Assembly (NCBI GenBank): GCA_963781105.1
Contig: CAWAED010000004.1
Location: 1 to 64,000 of the forward strand
Length of the DNA stretch: 64,000 nucleotides
Reading direction: 5' to 3'
DNA from: Palsa-295 sp963781105
GTDB taxonomy: Bacteria > Acidobacteriota > Terriglobia > Acidiferrales > UBA7541
Shown in pieces: positions 45,067 through 54,710 of this stretch. The position numbers were made by a program, and so were the translations under genes. The first letter of the stretch is position 1; every line of letters begins with the position of its first letter. The notes beneath the pieces are model-generated. The model was not told the DNA's origin. It did no database searches and was given only the letters and a program-made list of their open reading frames with translations.

Positions 45067-45203
45067 GCAACGTTAGACGTCCAGCCATATACGCCGGTTG
45101 CTGATTGTGGCCGAACGTCTCCTCGCTATAGCTTATCAGAGGTGTAGAGTTGCCGAGCTCGGGCGCGGTTCTGCCATGCTAAAGTTAAAGTCAGGGGGAA
45201 TTC

Positions 45204-46022
45204 GTGCCTTTTTCATCGAAAAGACCACTCGCATTGCTAATTTTCTCGCTGGCAATCGCGATGCCCGCTCACGCTAAAAAGCACGAAACCGGCTTCCTCG
45301 ATCGCAGCATTGCCCTGCAGGGTGCCACGTACCGATATCAAGTCTTCGTGCCAGAGAATTGGACGCCCCGTCAGCAATGGCCGATCGTATTGTTTCTTCA
45401 CGGTGCCGGCGAACGTGGCGACGACGGCCTGCAACAAACCGATGTGGGTATCGGAGTGGCTATCCGCTCGAACCGCAGCGTCATGCCGGCGATTGTGGTG
45501 ATGCCGCAGTGCCCGAAAAATCTCTGGTGGACCCAGCCGCCGATGGACGAACTGGCCATCGCCACTTTGGATGCGGCGGCTAAGGAATTCCACGGCGACG
45601 CGAGGCGCACGTATCTGACCGGAATCTCGATGGGAGGCTATGGTTCGTGGCGCCTGGCGGAAAAATATCCCGGTCGGTTCGCAGCCCTCGTGGTGATTTG
45701 CGGCGGCATCCGCCCGCCCGCGGCCACGCTCAAAGCTCATCCGGACCTTGCCAAATGGACGCCGCCCGACAGTCCGAAGAGCTATTCCGACGCGGCCGCG
45801 AAGATCGGGAAGATTCCAGTGTGGATCTTTCATGGCGGTGACGACGACATCGTTCCGGTGACGGAATCTCAGCGGATGTATGCAGCCATGAAAGCGGCCG
45901 GCGCCGATGTGCGCTACACCGAATACCCCGGCGTTAAGCACGACTCGTGGGACAGAGCTTACGACGATCCGAAATTATTTCCTTGGCTCTTCTCTCAGTC
46001 GATAGCCACAAAATCGAAATAG
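45204..46022 (+). CDS. Exported esterase/phospholipase-like alpha/beta hydrolase
   Basis: 272 residues from a GTG preceded by AGGGGGAA. Signal peptide ends at AHAK (24). The hydrolase core has LFLHGAGERGDDG (oxyanion), nucleophile in GISMGGYGSW (Ser142), Asp in FHGGDDDIVP and His in GVKHDSWDRAY. This layout is that of dienelactone-hydrolase/feruloyl-esterase-like enzymes. Substrate unknown. Converges with the EamA transporter gene, three bases apart. Confidence 0.88.
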   Translation: MPFSSKRPLALLIFSLAIAMPAHAKKHETGFLDRSIALQGATYRYQVFVPENWTPRQQWPIVLFLHGAGERGDDGLQQTDVGIGVAIRSNRSVMPAIVVMPQCPKNLWWTQPPMDELAIATLDAAAKEFHGDARRTYLTGISMGGYGSWRLAEKYPGRFAALVVICGGIRPPAATLKAHPDLAKWTPPDSPKSYSDAAAKIGKIPVWIFHGGDDDIVPVTESQRMYAAMKAAGADVRYTEYPGVKHDSWDRAYDDPKLFPWLFSQSIATKSK

Positions 46023-46025
46023 AGA

Positions 46026-46982
46026 TTACGAGCCTACGCTTTCTGGCGCACTCTCGACCAGCAGCGCTGCTTCCGGTTCCTTCGCACGCGTGGTGGTGAT
46101 CACGATCACGCTGACTAGAACGCAGAGCGTGCCTAAAATCGTGCGCAGAGTGAGCGCTTCACCACCGAGAGAATATCCCACCAGCACGGCCACAATCGGA
46201 TTCACATATGCATAGGTGCCGACTTTTGTGGGCGACTCATGATGAATCAGCCAGACGTACGCGGTGAAACCGATGATCGAGCCAGCGACGATCAGATAGG
46301 CCAGCGCGAACCACGCTCCGCGCGAGACGGCCGACGGATGAAAATTGCGGAATTCGCCGAAGGCCGCGGCCGTGAGAGTGAGCAGTATTCCCCCGGCAAG
46401 CATCTGCGCGCCTGAACTCATGACTTTGGATTCCGGCAGCGGCAACTTGCGCGACAGAATCGAAGCGATTGACCAACTGATCGACGCAAAGATCAGCGCC
46501 GCGGCACCAAGCTTTTCGATTGGCGCGCCACCTACGTTGAGCGAACGGCTGACGAGCACGGCGACTCCGGCGAGTCCGACCAGAAGCGCCACGCCCAAGC
46601 GGACGGTGAGACGCTGCGTGCGCAGGAAGAGAATTTCCGACAGCGCCATAAAAGCCGGGATGGTGGCCAGCATGACGGCAGCGATGCCGGAAGGCACACG
46701 CTGTTCGGCCCAGAACAGCATTCCATAATCGAGAACAAATATTGCGAATCCAAGTAAGGAGGCCGATCTCCACTCGCGCGCGGTGGGTGAGCGTTCGCCG
46801 CGAACGAGCATCCAGCCATAGAGAACCGCTCCGGCGATCACAAAGCGCATCGCCGCCAGAACCAATGGAGGAACCTCGCGGACACCCACGCGAATGGCGA
46901 GGAATGTGGATCCCCACACAAAATAGATAATCGAGAAGGCCAGCAGAGTCTTCCACGTCGGACGATGGGCGTCAGCTGCCAT
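46026..46982 (-). CDS. EamA-family (DMT) transporter
   Basis: 318 residues with ten membrane segments in two EamA repeats (about 12-140 and 160-290). YFVWGSTFLAIRVGVREVPPLVLAAMRFVIAG and AYVNPIVAVLVGYSLGGEALT are the typical first and last signatures of the YedA/RarD-like group, which exports amino acids or other metabolites. Substrate cannot be inferred. ATG at 46982. Confidence 0.9.
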   Translation of the reverse strand: MAADAHRPTWKTLLAFSIIYFVWGSTFLAIRVGVREVPPLVLAAMRFVIAGAVLYGWMLVRGERSPTAREWRSASLLGFAIFVLDYGMLFWAEQRVPSGIAAVMLATIPAFMALSEILFLRTQRLTVRLGVALLVGLAGVAVLVSRSLNVGGAPIEKLGAAALIFASISWSIASILSRKLPLPESKVMSSGAQMLAGGILLTLTAAAFGEFRNFHPSAVSRGAWFALAYLIVAGSIIGFTAYVWLIHHESPTKVGTYAYVNPIVAVLVGYSLGGEALTLRTILGTLCVLVSVIVITTTRAKEPEAALLVESAPESVGS

Positions 46983-47224
46983 AGACTAGTATGAATACGC
47001 GGAAGCCTCTTCTGGTCAAGAGCCATATTGTTCGCGCAACGCCCCGTTTGACCGTGGCCTTGGCGGGCCGCTATAATGACGGTTTCCGTGCAGCACAAAA
47101 TCTGCGTTGAGAGCGGCGCGCGCGTCTCGCGGCGGCTGCTCGGTCGTCCTAAGATTCTCTAGTTTTTCGATGACTGGAAACTCCCTGAGCGGAGAAACTT
47201 CCCACAGGAATTCAGGAGCTGGTA

Positions 47225-47785
47225 ATGCTAAAGGCAACCCAACTGCGCCCCGGGATGATCATCAAGCACGAGGGCGATTTGTGCGTGATTTACAGCGTGG
47301 ACCATCGCACTCCGGGCAACAAGCGCGGTTCGATGCAGACGAAAATGCGCAACCTGCGCAACGGTTCGATGCTGGATTACCGGTTCCGCGCGGAAGAATT
47401 CGTCGAGAAGGTGGTAGTGGACGAAATCGAATTCGAATATCTCTACAGCGACGGCGACGAACATCACTTCATGAACACGCAAAACTATGAGCAACTGGCG
47501 CTGCAGAACGATATCGTCGGCGACACGCGAGATTACCTGATTCCCAATTTGCCAGTGAAGATCGAATATTACGATGAGAAGCCGATCGGCGTGCTGCTGC
47601 CGGACACCGTGGATTTGACGGTGGTGGAGACCGAGCAGACCATTCAGAAGGCCACGGCCAGTTCAGTGATGAAGCCGGCGAAACTCGAGACGGGCCTGGT
47701 GGTGAACGTGCCGCCGTTTGTGGGCAACGGCGATAAGATCAAGGTGGATACGTCCGAGGCGCGTTACATCCAGCGAGTGCAGTAG
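47225..47785 (+). CDS. efp: Elongation factor P
   Basis: 186 residues in three KOW/OB domains, with the terminal signature GDKIKVDTSEARYIQRV. EF-P enters the ribosomal E site and relieves stalling at polyproline. The loop tip reads TPGNKRG: the residue aligned with the modified lysine of E. coli (PGKG) is Asn32, with Lys33 and Arg34 next to it, so the classical EpmA/EpmB modification should not apply. It is followed 15 bases later by a lipoprotein gene. Confidence 0.95.
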   Translation: MLKATQLRPGMIIKHEGDLCVIYSVDHRTPGNKRGSMQTKMRNLRNGSMLDYRFRAEEFVEKVVVDEIEFEYLYSDGDEHHFMNTQNYEQLALQNDIVGDTRDYLIPNLPVKIEYYDEKPIGVLLPDTVDLTVVETEQTIQKATASSVMKPAKLETGLVVNVPPFVGNGDKIKVDTSEARYIQRVQ

Positions 47786-47800
47786 CGTGGTGGGCTTGCC

Positions 47801-49465
47801 ATGAGTCGCAGGTTGCGCATCGGCTGGCTTTTTCCGCTGACCGCTGCGGCTGCCCTGATTTCATTTGCCGGCGCATGCGCTTCCGCGGGCGCTGGCAGCG
47901 GTGGCGAGCAAACTCCCCAGAAAATCATCTCTGACTACATTCACGCTGAAGGCGGCGCACGCGCGCTGGCGCGGATTCAATCGCTGACGATTGAAGGGAC
48001 CTTGCACGTCACTTCAGTGGACGATTCCTCGCGACAATCAGATTCTGCTCCGGATTTTTCTGCCGATTCCTCCTCCGGTTCGTATTCACTGATCACAAAG
48101 GCGCCAAATAAATTGTATTCCGAAATTGTTGTCGAACCCCAACACATCATCGCCGCATACAACGGCAAGTCGGCGTGGGGCCAAGACGGCTCCGGCGCGC
48201 CGCACACATTTACGGGACGCGAGGCTGTGGAGTGGGAGTCTACGGCACGCTATCTGAATGACCGGCTTTTGAACGCGAAGAAGGACAAAACTGCGGCGCG
48301 CTTGGTGGGGATAGATAGCGTCAACGGGCATCGTGCCTATCATTTGGTGTTTACTTTTGCGCCGGGCGTGACGCGGGACGTGTTTTTTGACTCGCAGACA
48401 CATTTGATCTTGCGCGAAATCGTAAACGCGCCAACGCAAAGTGGCGGGACGACGGCTGCAGGCTCGACGGCAGGAGCGGCACACGCCACGGCGTCGGTTC
48501 AGCCAATCGAACAGTTTGATTACGAGGACTACCAGCCAGTAGACGGGATTCCGGAGCCGCGCAAGATCGAACTTCGGCGTGGCGGCCGCTATTATCAGAT
48601 CGCCGTCACGCACGTGGAAATCAACGGTGCAGTGAAGGATACGATTTTCGATTTTCCGCGCGCCGATAGCCGGCCTCTTCCGGACATCGCGCAATTGCTG
48701 CGTGACATGCAGAAAAACCAGAAAGCCGTGGAAGAGATCGTGAAGCAGTACACCTGCCGTCTTTCGAATGAAGAGGAAAAGCTCGGCTCAAACGGCGACG
48801 TGAGTTCCCACTCGGTGAAGGATTACGACATTTTTTACGTAGGCGACGAAGAAATCCGCCATTTGCTGGCCAAGGACGGCAAACCGCTCGAAGGCGACGA
48901 GAAAAAGAAGGAAGACCAGCGCTTCGGCAAGGAATTCGACGCGGCCAAAAAGAAGCAGGCCGAACTGGCGAACGATCCCAAAAAGCAGCAGAAAGAAGAA
49001 GAGCGCGACGAAGCGCAGATTTCCGATTTCCTGAGCGCCGAGAACTTCACGAATCCGCGGCGCGAGATTTTTCGCGGCCAGGAAGTGATCGTCTTCGATT
49101 TCGGCCCGAACCCCGCCTACAAGCCGAAAAATATGGTTGAGAATTTGGTGCAAAAGCTGGTGGGGGTGATCTGGGTCGATGAGCAGGCGCGCGACGTGGT
49201 GAGGCTTGAGGCGCGGTTCAGCGACAACTTCAAGATCGGCGGGGGATTGGTGGCTTCGCTTTCGAAAGGCTCGAATTTCGTTTTCGAGCAGACGCTGGTG
49301 AACAACGAAGTGTGGCTGCCCTCTTACGACGAAGTGCATGCCGCCGCGAGGCTGGTTTTTGTGAAGGTGAAGGCAAATCAAATTGACCGCTACAGCGATT
49401 ACAAAAAATTCTCTTCCGAGATAAAGCTGGGTACCTCCGCGCCGGTGGACCAAAAGCCGCAATAG
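47801..49465 (+). CDS. Putative outer-membrane-sorting-like lipoprotein of unknown function
   Basis: 554 residues. N-terminal leader with a lipobox-like FAGAC (Cys26). Residues 35-290 look like a LolA/LppX-type beta-sheet (QKIISDYIHAEGGARALARIQSLTIEGTL, KLYSEIVVEP, YQPVDGIPEPRKIELRRGGRYYQIAVTHVEIN). Residues 300-554 form a second beta-rich part with a Lys/Glu-rich helical insert (about 360-410). No enzyme motif. Fifteen bases after efp, so probably on the same transcript. Confidence 0.75.
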   Translation: MSRRLRIGWLFPLTAAAALISFAGACASAGAGSGGEQTPQKIISDYIHAEGGARALARIQSLTIEGTLHVTSVDDSSRQSDSAPDFSADSSSGSYSLITKAPNKLYSEIVVEPQHIIAAYNGKSAWGQDGSGAPHTFTGREAVEWESTARYLNDRLLNAKKDKTAARLVGIDSVNGHRAYHLVFTFAPGVTRDVFFDSQTHLILREIVNAPTQSGGTTAAGSTAGAAHATASVQPIEQFDYEDYQPVDGIPEPRKIELRRGGRYYQIAVTHVEINGAVKDTIFDFPRADSRPLPDIAQLLRDMQKNQKAVEEIVKQYTCRLSNEEEKLGSNGDVSSHSVKDYDIFYVGDEEIRHLLAKDGKPLEGDEKKKEDQRFGKEFDAAKKKQAELANDPKKQQKEEERDEAQISDFLSAENFTNPRREIFRGQEVIVFDFGPNPAYKPKNMVENLVQKLVGVIWVDEQARDVVRLEARFSDNFKIGGGLVASLSKGSNFVFEQTLVNNEVWLPSYDEVHAAARLVFVKVKANQIDRYSDYKKFSSEIKLGTSAPVDQKPQ

Positions 49466-49588
49466 TTATTCAGATAGCACTCTCGCGAGGAGTTCCTCAC
49501 GGGGTGATTCACGCTGTGGTACATTCCGCTGACCGTGCTGATGACATCATTGAATTGATATCCGTGTGCGTTGAAAGGAATTGCCGGC

Positions 49589-51025
49589 GTGCCCATTTGT
49601 CCTAGTTGCGGGAAATCGTTCAGTGGATTTTCGATCGGATCGCAGACCGCGACAGAATGCGCGGATTGTCGGAAAGCACAAATGCAAGTTGCAGTGAGTA
49701 ATGTTGTTCCCAGACAAGGCATCCCGCCCACGTCGGCATGGATGATCTTGCGGCGCGTGCCGCCAGTGACTCGCGCGATCATCGGTTTGAACGTGCTGGT
49801 GTATGTGGCGATGGGGTTGAGCGGCGTTTCGTGGACCGAGCCGAGCGTCTTGAATGCGATTCGCTGGGGAGCGGATTTCGGGCCACTGACGTTCAGCGGG
49901 GAATGGTGGCGGCAGTTCACCAGCATCTTCGTGCATTTCGGCATCATTCACATCGGGCTGAACATGTGGTGCCTGTGGAACTTGGGGAGCGCGCTCGAAC
50001 CGTTGATGGGGCCCGTGGGTTTCAGTTTGACTTATCTTTTCACCGGACTTGCCGCGAGCGCGACGAGCCTGGCGTGGAATCCTTGGCGCGCGAGCGCCGG
50101 GGCTTCGGGAGCGATTTTTGGCGTGGCGGGCGCGTTTGTGACTTTCCTGCTGGTCAAAAAGCTGCCGATCGAAAAAAGCCTGGTGCAGAAGAATTTGAGG
50201 AGCATGGGCTTTTTCATTTTTTACAATCTCCTGTTCGGCGCGGCAAACACGCACATTGATAATTCGGCGCATTTGGGCGGCTTGGTGGCGGGGCTCATTC
50301 TGGGGGCGCTGGTGCCGGTTTCGGCGCGATTTAGCGCGGTGATGGATGCGCGCCTGACAGGCGTGCCGTTTGATGCAATCAGTGCGACGGCTTCACGGCA
50401 ACGCAAGCTTTTTTTGACTGCAGCGGGATGCACGATCGCGCTGGTCGTCGGGCTTTACTTCGTGCACGCGCGAAATTTACCGACCGCGCAGTACGGGAAG
50501 GCAGTTCGGCTGGCGAACGCCGGCCAAATGGATTCAGCCATTGAGGAGATGAAAAAGGCCGCGGCGATGGAGCCTGAGAACGTGCTGGCGCAAATGTTCG
50601 TGGGCGACTGGCTGCTTCTGCAGAATAATCCTGCCGCGGCGATTCCTTACCTGGAACAAGCGCGGCAGTTGGATCCTGACTATGGAGCAATCCGGCAGAA
50701 TCTGGCGCTGGCGTATTTGGGCACCGGTCAAGCGAAGGCTGCGGTGAGCGAGATTTCGCAGATTATTGGCAAAAGCCAAGTGGAACCGTGGGAGACATCA
50801 TTCATTTTGGGAGTAGCGGCCGAACAGAATGGAAATTACCAGCTGGCTTTGCAGAACCTCAATTCGGTGTTGCAGGCGAGACCGGATTTCCAGCAAGCGC
50901 GTGACGAGGTGGCGCGGGTCACCGCTGCCGCAAATTCGCAAAGTGCCGCGGCTGATCCCAAGCCCGTGCAACTTCCCTATGCGCAATTGCTGATGAAGTC
51001 CCCGGCATGGCCATACTATCCGTAG
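49589..51025 (+). CDS. Rhomboid protease with N-terminal zinc ribbon and C-terminal TPRs
   Basis: 478 residues from the GTG at 49589, placed eight bases after GAAAGGAA. Zinc ribbon CPSC (4-7) and CADC (24-27); rhomboid domain (about 60-255) with six membrane helices, FVHFGIIHIGLNMWCLW (loop 1/helix 2), catalytic Ser173 in GASGAIFG and His228 in NSAHLGG; a further membrane helix (about 280-300); and a C-terminal TPR region (about 310-440: QMDSAIEEMKKAAAMEPENVLAQ, ALAYLGTGQAKAAVSEI). The TPRs lie outside the membrane core and could recruit substrates for cleavage. Confidence 0.9.
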   Translation: MPICPSCGKSFSGFSIGSQTATECADCRKAQMQVAVSNVVPRQGIPPTSAWMILRRVPPVTRAIIGLNVLVYVAMGLSGVSWTEPSVLNAIRWGADFGPLTFSGEWWRQFTSIFVHFGIIHIGLNMWCLWNLGSALEPLMGPVGFSLTYLFTGLAASATSLAWNPWRASAGASGAIFGVAGAFVTFLLVKKLPIEKSLVQKNLRSMGFFIFYNLLFGAANTHIDNSAHLGGLVAGLILGALVPVSARFSAVMDARLTGVPFDAISATASRQRKLFLTAAGCTIALVVGLYFVHARNLPTAQYGKAVRLANAGQMDSAIEEMKKAAAMEPENVLAQMFVGDWLLLQNNPAAAIPYLEQARQLDPDYGAIRQNLALAYLGTGQAKAAVSEISQIIGKSQVEPWETSFILGVAAEQNGNYQLALQNLNSVLQARPDFQQARDEVARVTAAANSQSAAADPKPVQLPYAQLLMKSPAWPYYP

Positions 51026-51063
51026 ATTTTATATTCACCGCGGACAGTCGGTAGGCGTGCGAA

Positions 51064-52383
51064 TCAGATAGCTACCGCCGTCTTGGCCCCGAAGACGCGG
51101 GTGAAGATGGCGTCTACGGCGCAAAGCTGGCGACGCAGGTCAAACGCGTGATTCAAGGATTTTTCGTCGAGAAATTTGCGAATGTTGGCGTCCGCGCTGA
51201 TTCTTTCCTGAAAGCTTGATTCCGATTCCCACGCCGCCATGGCGTGCGCTTGGACCCATTTGTAAGCATCCTCACGCGGCGCGCCGTGCTCAACCAAATC
51301 CTGCAGCAGCTGTCCGGAAAAGACGAGGCCCTGCGTGGCGTTGAGGTTGCGCAGCATGCGTTCGGGAAACACTTTCATATTGGCGACTATTTCCGTGGTG
51401 CGATACAGCAGGTAATCCACGAGGATCGTGGAATCCGGAAGAATCACGCGTTCAACGGAGCTGTGGGAAATATCGCGCTCGTGCCAGAGTGCGATGTTTT
51501 CGATAGCCGCGAGAGAATTTGCGCGCACGACGCGCGCGAGGCCGCAAATCTGTTCGCTGGCGACGGGATTGCGTTTGTGCGGCATGGCCGAACTGCCGCG
51601 CTGCTCGCCGCCGAAGGGCTCTTCGACTTCGCGAACTTCGGTGCGCTGCAGATGGCGGATTTCCTGCGCCATGCGTTCGAGCGACGCGGCGACGATGGCG
51701 AGCGTCGAGAGATATTGCGCGTGGCGGTCGCGTTCGATCACTTGCGAAGTGATCGGCGCGGTGGCGAGGCCGAGGCGCTGGCAGATTTTCTGTTCAACCT
51801 CGGGACCAAGATGCGTGCAGGTGCCGACGGCTCCGGAAATTTTACCGACGGCGAGCTGCTGCGCGGCGACCTGGAAGCGCGCGAGGTCGCGGCGGTTTTC
51901 GGCGTACCAATTGGCGATCTTCAGGCCGAAGGTGATGGGTTCGGCGTGAATGCCATGCGTCCGGCCAATTTCCGGCGTGTCCTTGAATTCCCAGGCGCGG
52001 CGCTCGAGAACTTCACCGAGCGCTTCGATTTTTTTCTCGATCAGGTGCGAGGCTTCGCGGACGAGCAGCGCCTGCGCGGTATCTACGACGTCGTTGGAGG
52101 TGAGCCCGTGGTGCAGCCAGCGCGCGGCTTCGGGATCGGCGACTGATTCCTGCACGGCAATCGTGAAAGCGATTACGTCGTGACGGACTTTGGCCTCGAT
52201 TTCGTTGATGCGGGCGACGTCCACCCGCGCACGTTCGCGCAATTTCGCGGCGGCCGCAGCGGGAACCACGCCCGCTTCCGCAAGCGTCTCCGCAGCCGCC
52301 AGCTCGACTTCCAGCCACTTCTGAAACCGGTTTTCTTCGCTCCAGACGCGGCCCATTTCCGGGCGCGTATAACGTGAAATCAA
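51064..52383 (-). CDS. purB: Adenylosuccinate lyase
   Basis: 439 residues from a TTG at 52383 with AAGGAG six bases upstream; an upstream start would add residues not seen in the family. Conserved blocks: ISRYTRPEMGRVWS, HDVIAFTIAVQESV, HHGLTSNDVVDTA, GRTHGIHAEPITFG, and the fumarase-superfamily signature GSSAMPHKRNP. It cleaves adenylosuccinate and SAICAR in purine synthesis. No other pur gene is adjacent. Confidence 0.95.
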   Translation of the reverse strand: MISRYTRPEMGRVWSEENRFQKWLEVELAAAETLAEAGVVPAAAAAKLRERARVDVARINEIEAKVRHDVIAFTIAVQESVADPEAARWLHHGLTSNDVVDTAQALLVREASHLIEKKIEALGEVLERRAWEFKDTPEIGRTHGIHAEPITFGLKIANWYAENRRDLARFQVAAQQLAVGKISGAVGTCTHLGPEVEQKICQRLGLATAPITSQVIERDRHAQYLSTLAIVAASLERMAQEIRHLQRTEVREVEEPFGGEQRGSSAMPHKRNPVASEQICGLARVVRANSLAAIENIALWHERDISHSSVERVILPDSTILVDYLLYRTTEIVANMKVFPERMLRNLNATQGLVFSGQLLQDLVEHGAPREDAYKWVQAHAMAAWESESSFQERISADANIRKFLDEKSLNHAFDLRRQLCAVDAIFTRVFGAKTAVAI

Positions 52384-52628
52384 GTCTGACTCCTTGGCAG
52401 CGCTGGCGCTTTGCAGGCAAAGGCCTGCATACGAGCGGGCCGACAAACTCGAATAAACGGCGGGGAAATTCCCTGTCCCATCATACCCGAAATTCCGCGG
52501 CGGCGCGAAGTGACGGCTGGCGTTCGGCTGCCTGCGCTCAAAGCTCGTAATTTCACGCGTTTGGCGGAAATTTGCGGCTCAAGCGACTTAATAAACAGCA
52601 GGGCAAATTCAATTCAAGGAGCAAAGCG

Positions 52629-52982
52629 ATGAAAGTGAAAGTTTCCTGGTATGGAGTGGATGATTTCGAAAGCGCGAAGAAGTTTTACGGACAAGTGCTG
52701 GGCTTGAAGAAAACTTTTGAGGCACAGCAGTGGGCGGAATACGCGGGTGCCGAGGGCGAAGAGTCCATTGGCATCGCAGCGAATCCGCACGCGGGCAAAG
52801 AGGCGGGAGCGACCGTGGTGCTGGATGTGACGGACATCGAGCGCGAGCGGAAGCGCCTGGAGTCGGCGGGAGTCAAGTTCGAAGGCAAGACGGAAGAGAT
52901 TCCGGGGATCGTGAGGCTGGCGACATTTCGCGATCCTGACGGCAACCGCTTGCAACTGGCTCAGGCACTGATGAAGTCGTAG
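52629..52982 (+). CDS. Glyoxalase/VOC-family protein
   Basis: 117 residues from ATG 52629 with AAGGAG upstream: one complete VOC module (DDFESAKKFYGQVLGLKKTF, GATVVLDVTDIERERKRLESAGVKFEGKT, ATFRDPDGNRLQLAQ). The D-PDGN-x-L/F-E/Q end is typical of the family, with Q in the usual metal-ligand Glu position. Function unassigned. Confidence 0.85.
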   Translation: MKVKVSWYGVDDFESAKKFYGQVLGLKKTFEAQQWAEYAGAEGEESIGIAANPHAGKEAGATVVLDVTDIERERKRLESAGVKFEGKTEEIPGIVRLATFRDPDGNRLQLAQALMKS

Positions 52983-53072
52983 TCGATGGAGGCGGTTCGG
53001 TTCGAGGGGCCGCGCCGGTTTGGTATGCCGTTGTAAACTGGCGCGGCTCGATCTTTTCATCGAGGTGATGCG

Positions 53073-53918
53073 ATGGCTATGTATGCCGTGCGGGAAATTG
53101 CGGCGGAGGAAGAATCACAGCTGGTGGAAAAAGCGCGGGAGGGAGACGGCGTCGCCTTTGGCGCACTGGTGGAACCGTGGCGCAAGCCGCTTTTCGGATA
53201 CATCTATCGGATGGTGACTCTGCGGCAGGATGCCGAGGACTTGCTGCAGGACGTGCTGGTGCGCGTGCTCGAAGGCATCCGCACGTATCGCGGCGAAGCG
53301 CGATTCAAGAGCTGGCTTTTCGGAATCGCCACGCATGTGTGCCTGGATCATTTGCGTTCGAAGAAGCGTTGGCGCGTGGAAGCGCAATTGATTGGCGAGC
53401 GGGAAAGCAAAGCGACTCCGGGACAGTTCGAAGAATTGCAACGGTTGATGGCGCAACCGGAATTCAGCTTTGAGATTCGCGAGCACATTGCTTTTTGCTT
53501 TTCGTGCATTGCGCGGACGCTGCCGCCGGACGAGCAGGCGGCATTGATGTTGAAGGAAGTGCTGGGATTTACGAACGAGGAAGCGGCAAGAATTTTGAGT
53601 GTTTCGGAGCCAGTATTCCGGCACCGGCTTTCCGCGGCGCGCGCGAAGATGATTGGCGACTACGCGGGGCTTTGCGCGCTGATCAATAAAGAGGGCTTGT
53701 GCTATCAGTGCAGCGGATTGCAGGCGATGGCGCCAGCGGGACATCACGGCCCGGAACTGGTGCAGATCGAGGTGGCGCCGGGAGTGGCGATGAATGCTGA
53801 GAGCTTGTTTGATGCGCGGCTCGCAATCGTGGGCGATGCGGACTTGGAGACGGGTCGAACGCGGGTGTTGCACGACGTGTTTTACGAGAGTCTGACGAGA
53901 AGAGAGCAATCGCGCTAG
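53073..53918 (+). CDS. ECF sigma factor with C-terminal Cys-containing extension
   Basis: 281 residues. Region 2 (about 15-100: LVEKAREGDGVAFGALVEPW, LRQDAEDLLQDVLVRVLEGI, RFKSWLFGIATHVCLDHLRSKKRW) and region 4 (about 140-200: CIARTLPPDEQAALMLKEVLGFTNEEAARILSVSEPVFRHRLSAARAKM). A further 80 residues follow with CYQCSGLQ (about 211-218) and a beta-rich tail. ECF factors usually stop after region 4; the extension may act as a built-in sensor or anti-sigma module. No anti-sigma gene is adjacent. Confidence 0.88.
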   Translation: MAMYAVREIAAEEESQLVEKAREGDGVAFGALVEPWRKPLFGYIYRMVTLRQDAEDLLQDVLVRVLEGIRTYRGEARFKSWLFGIATHVCLDHLRSKKRWRVEAQLIGERESKATPGQFEELQRLMAQPEFSFEIREHIAFCFSCIARTLPPDEQAALMLKEVLGFTNEEAARILSVSEPVFRHRLSAARAKMIGDYAGLCALINKEGLCYQCSGLQAMAPAGHHGPELVQIEVAPGVAMNAESLFDARLAIVGDADLETGRTRVLHDVFYESLTRREQSR

Positions 53919-53948
53919 ACGGCTAGACCGCTGCAAATCGCCGTGGGG

Positions 53949-54710
53949 TTACAGGTCGAAGGGGCCGAGCGGGATGCGTTGCGAGGCGATGTGCAGCGTG
54001 CCGCGGAAGGCGAATTCGCCGGGGCGGCGACCGAGGGCTTCTTCGGCGCAGATGCGCGCAAGGTCGGGAGTATTGTTCTGTTCGGAAATGTGCGCGAGAA
54101 CGAGGTGGAGCGCGCGCCCATCGAATACTTCGGAGTCCGCTAGAAATTCGCTGACGATGGTATTCGAAAGATGGCCGGTGCGGCTCATGACGCGCTGCTT
54201 GATGTACCAGGGATACGGGCCAACTTTCAACATTTCCAGATCGTGATTGGATTCCAGAATCAGAAAATCGGCTTCGCGGAGGTGATGCTTCACCAGCTCC
54301 GGCATGTAGCCGAGGTCGGTGACGATGGCGACTTTTTTGCCGTTGGCGCAGAACGCGTAGCCGACGGGATCGGCGGCATCGTGCGGAATGGTGAACGCAG
54401 TGATTTCGATATCGCCGATGATGAATTTAATTCCGGGGCGAATATAATTGACACGCTCGATTCTGGTTTTGGGACCGTCTTCATACATCTTGCGAATTTC
54501 GCGGTGGGTCGGTTCGGTAAGGTACGCGGGGCACTTCCAATCGCGCGCGAGCTGAGCGAGAGCCGTGGTGTGATCGCTGTGCTCGTGGCTGATTAGGATG
54601 CCGTCAACATTTTCGGGGCGCGCGCGGCCGAGAGTTTCAAAGCGCCGCAACATTTCTTTCTTGCCGATGCCGGCATCAATGAGGAGAGTGGTGCATCCTG
54701 ATTCGAGCAA
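53949..54710 (-). CDS. MBL-fold hydrolase (YycJ/WalJ type), start uncertain
   Basis: Motif HEHSDH (about residue 42-47), HDAADPVGY and ILESNHD identify the YycJ-like branch of metallo-beta-lactamase-fold hydrolases. From a TTG at 54710 the product is 253 residues, but the conserved N-terminal strand RISFRVSILASGSTGNCTLLE is encoded in the same frame up to 54764, and the in-frame stop is at 54807-54809. No ATG, GTG or TTG lies between; an AAG at 54765-54767 sits where ATG would be expected. Translation may use a rare start, or the start is mutated. Downstream of the M16 gene, same strand. Confidence 0.82.
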   Translation of the reverse strand: MLESGCTTLLIDAGIGKKEMLRRFETLGRARPENVDGILISHEHSDHTTALAQLARDWKCPAYLTEPTHREIRKMYEDGPKTRIERVNYIRPGIKFIIGDIEITAFTIPHDAADPVGYAFCANGKKVAIVTDLGYMPELVKHHLREADFLILESNHDLEMLKVGPYPWYIKQRVMSRTGHLSNTIVSEFLADSEVFDGRALHLVLAHISEQNNTPDLARICAEEALGRRPGEFAFRGTLHIASQRIPLGPFDL

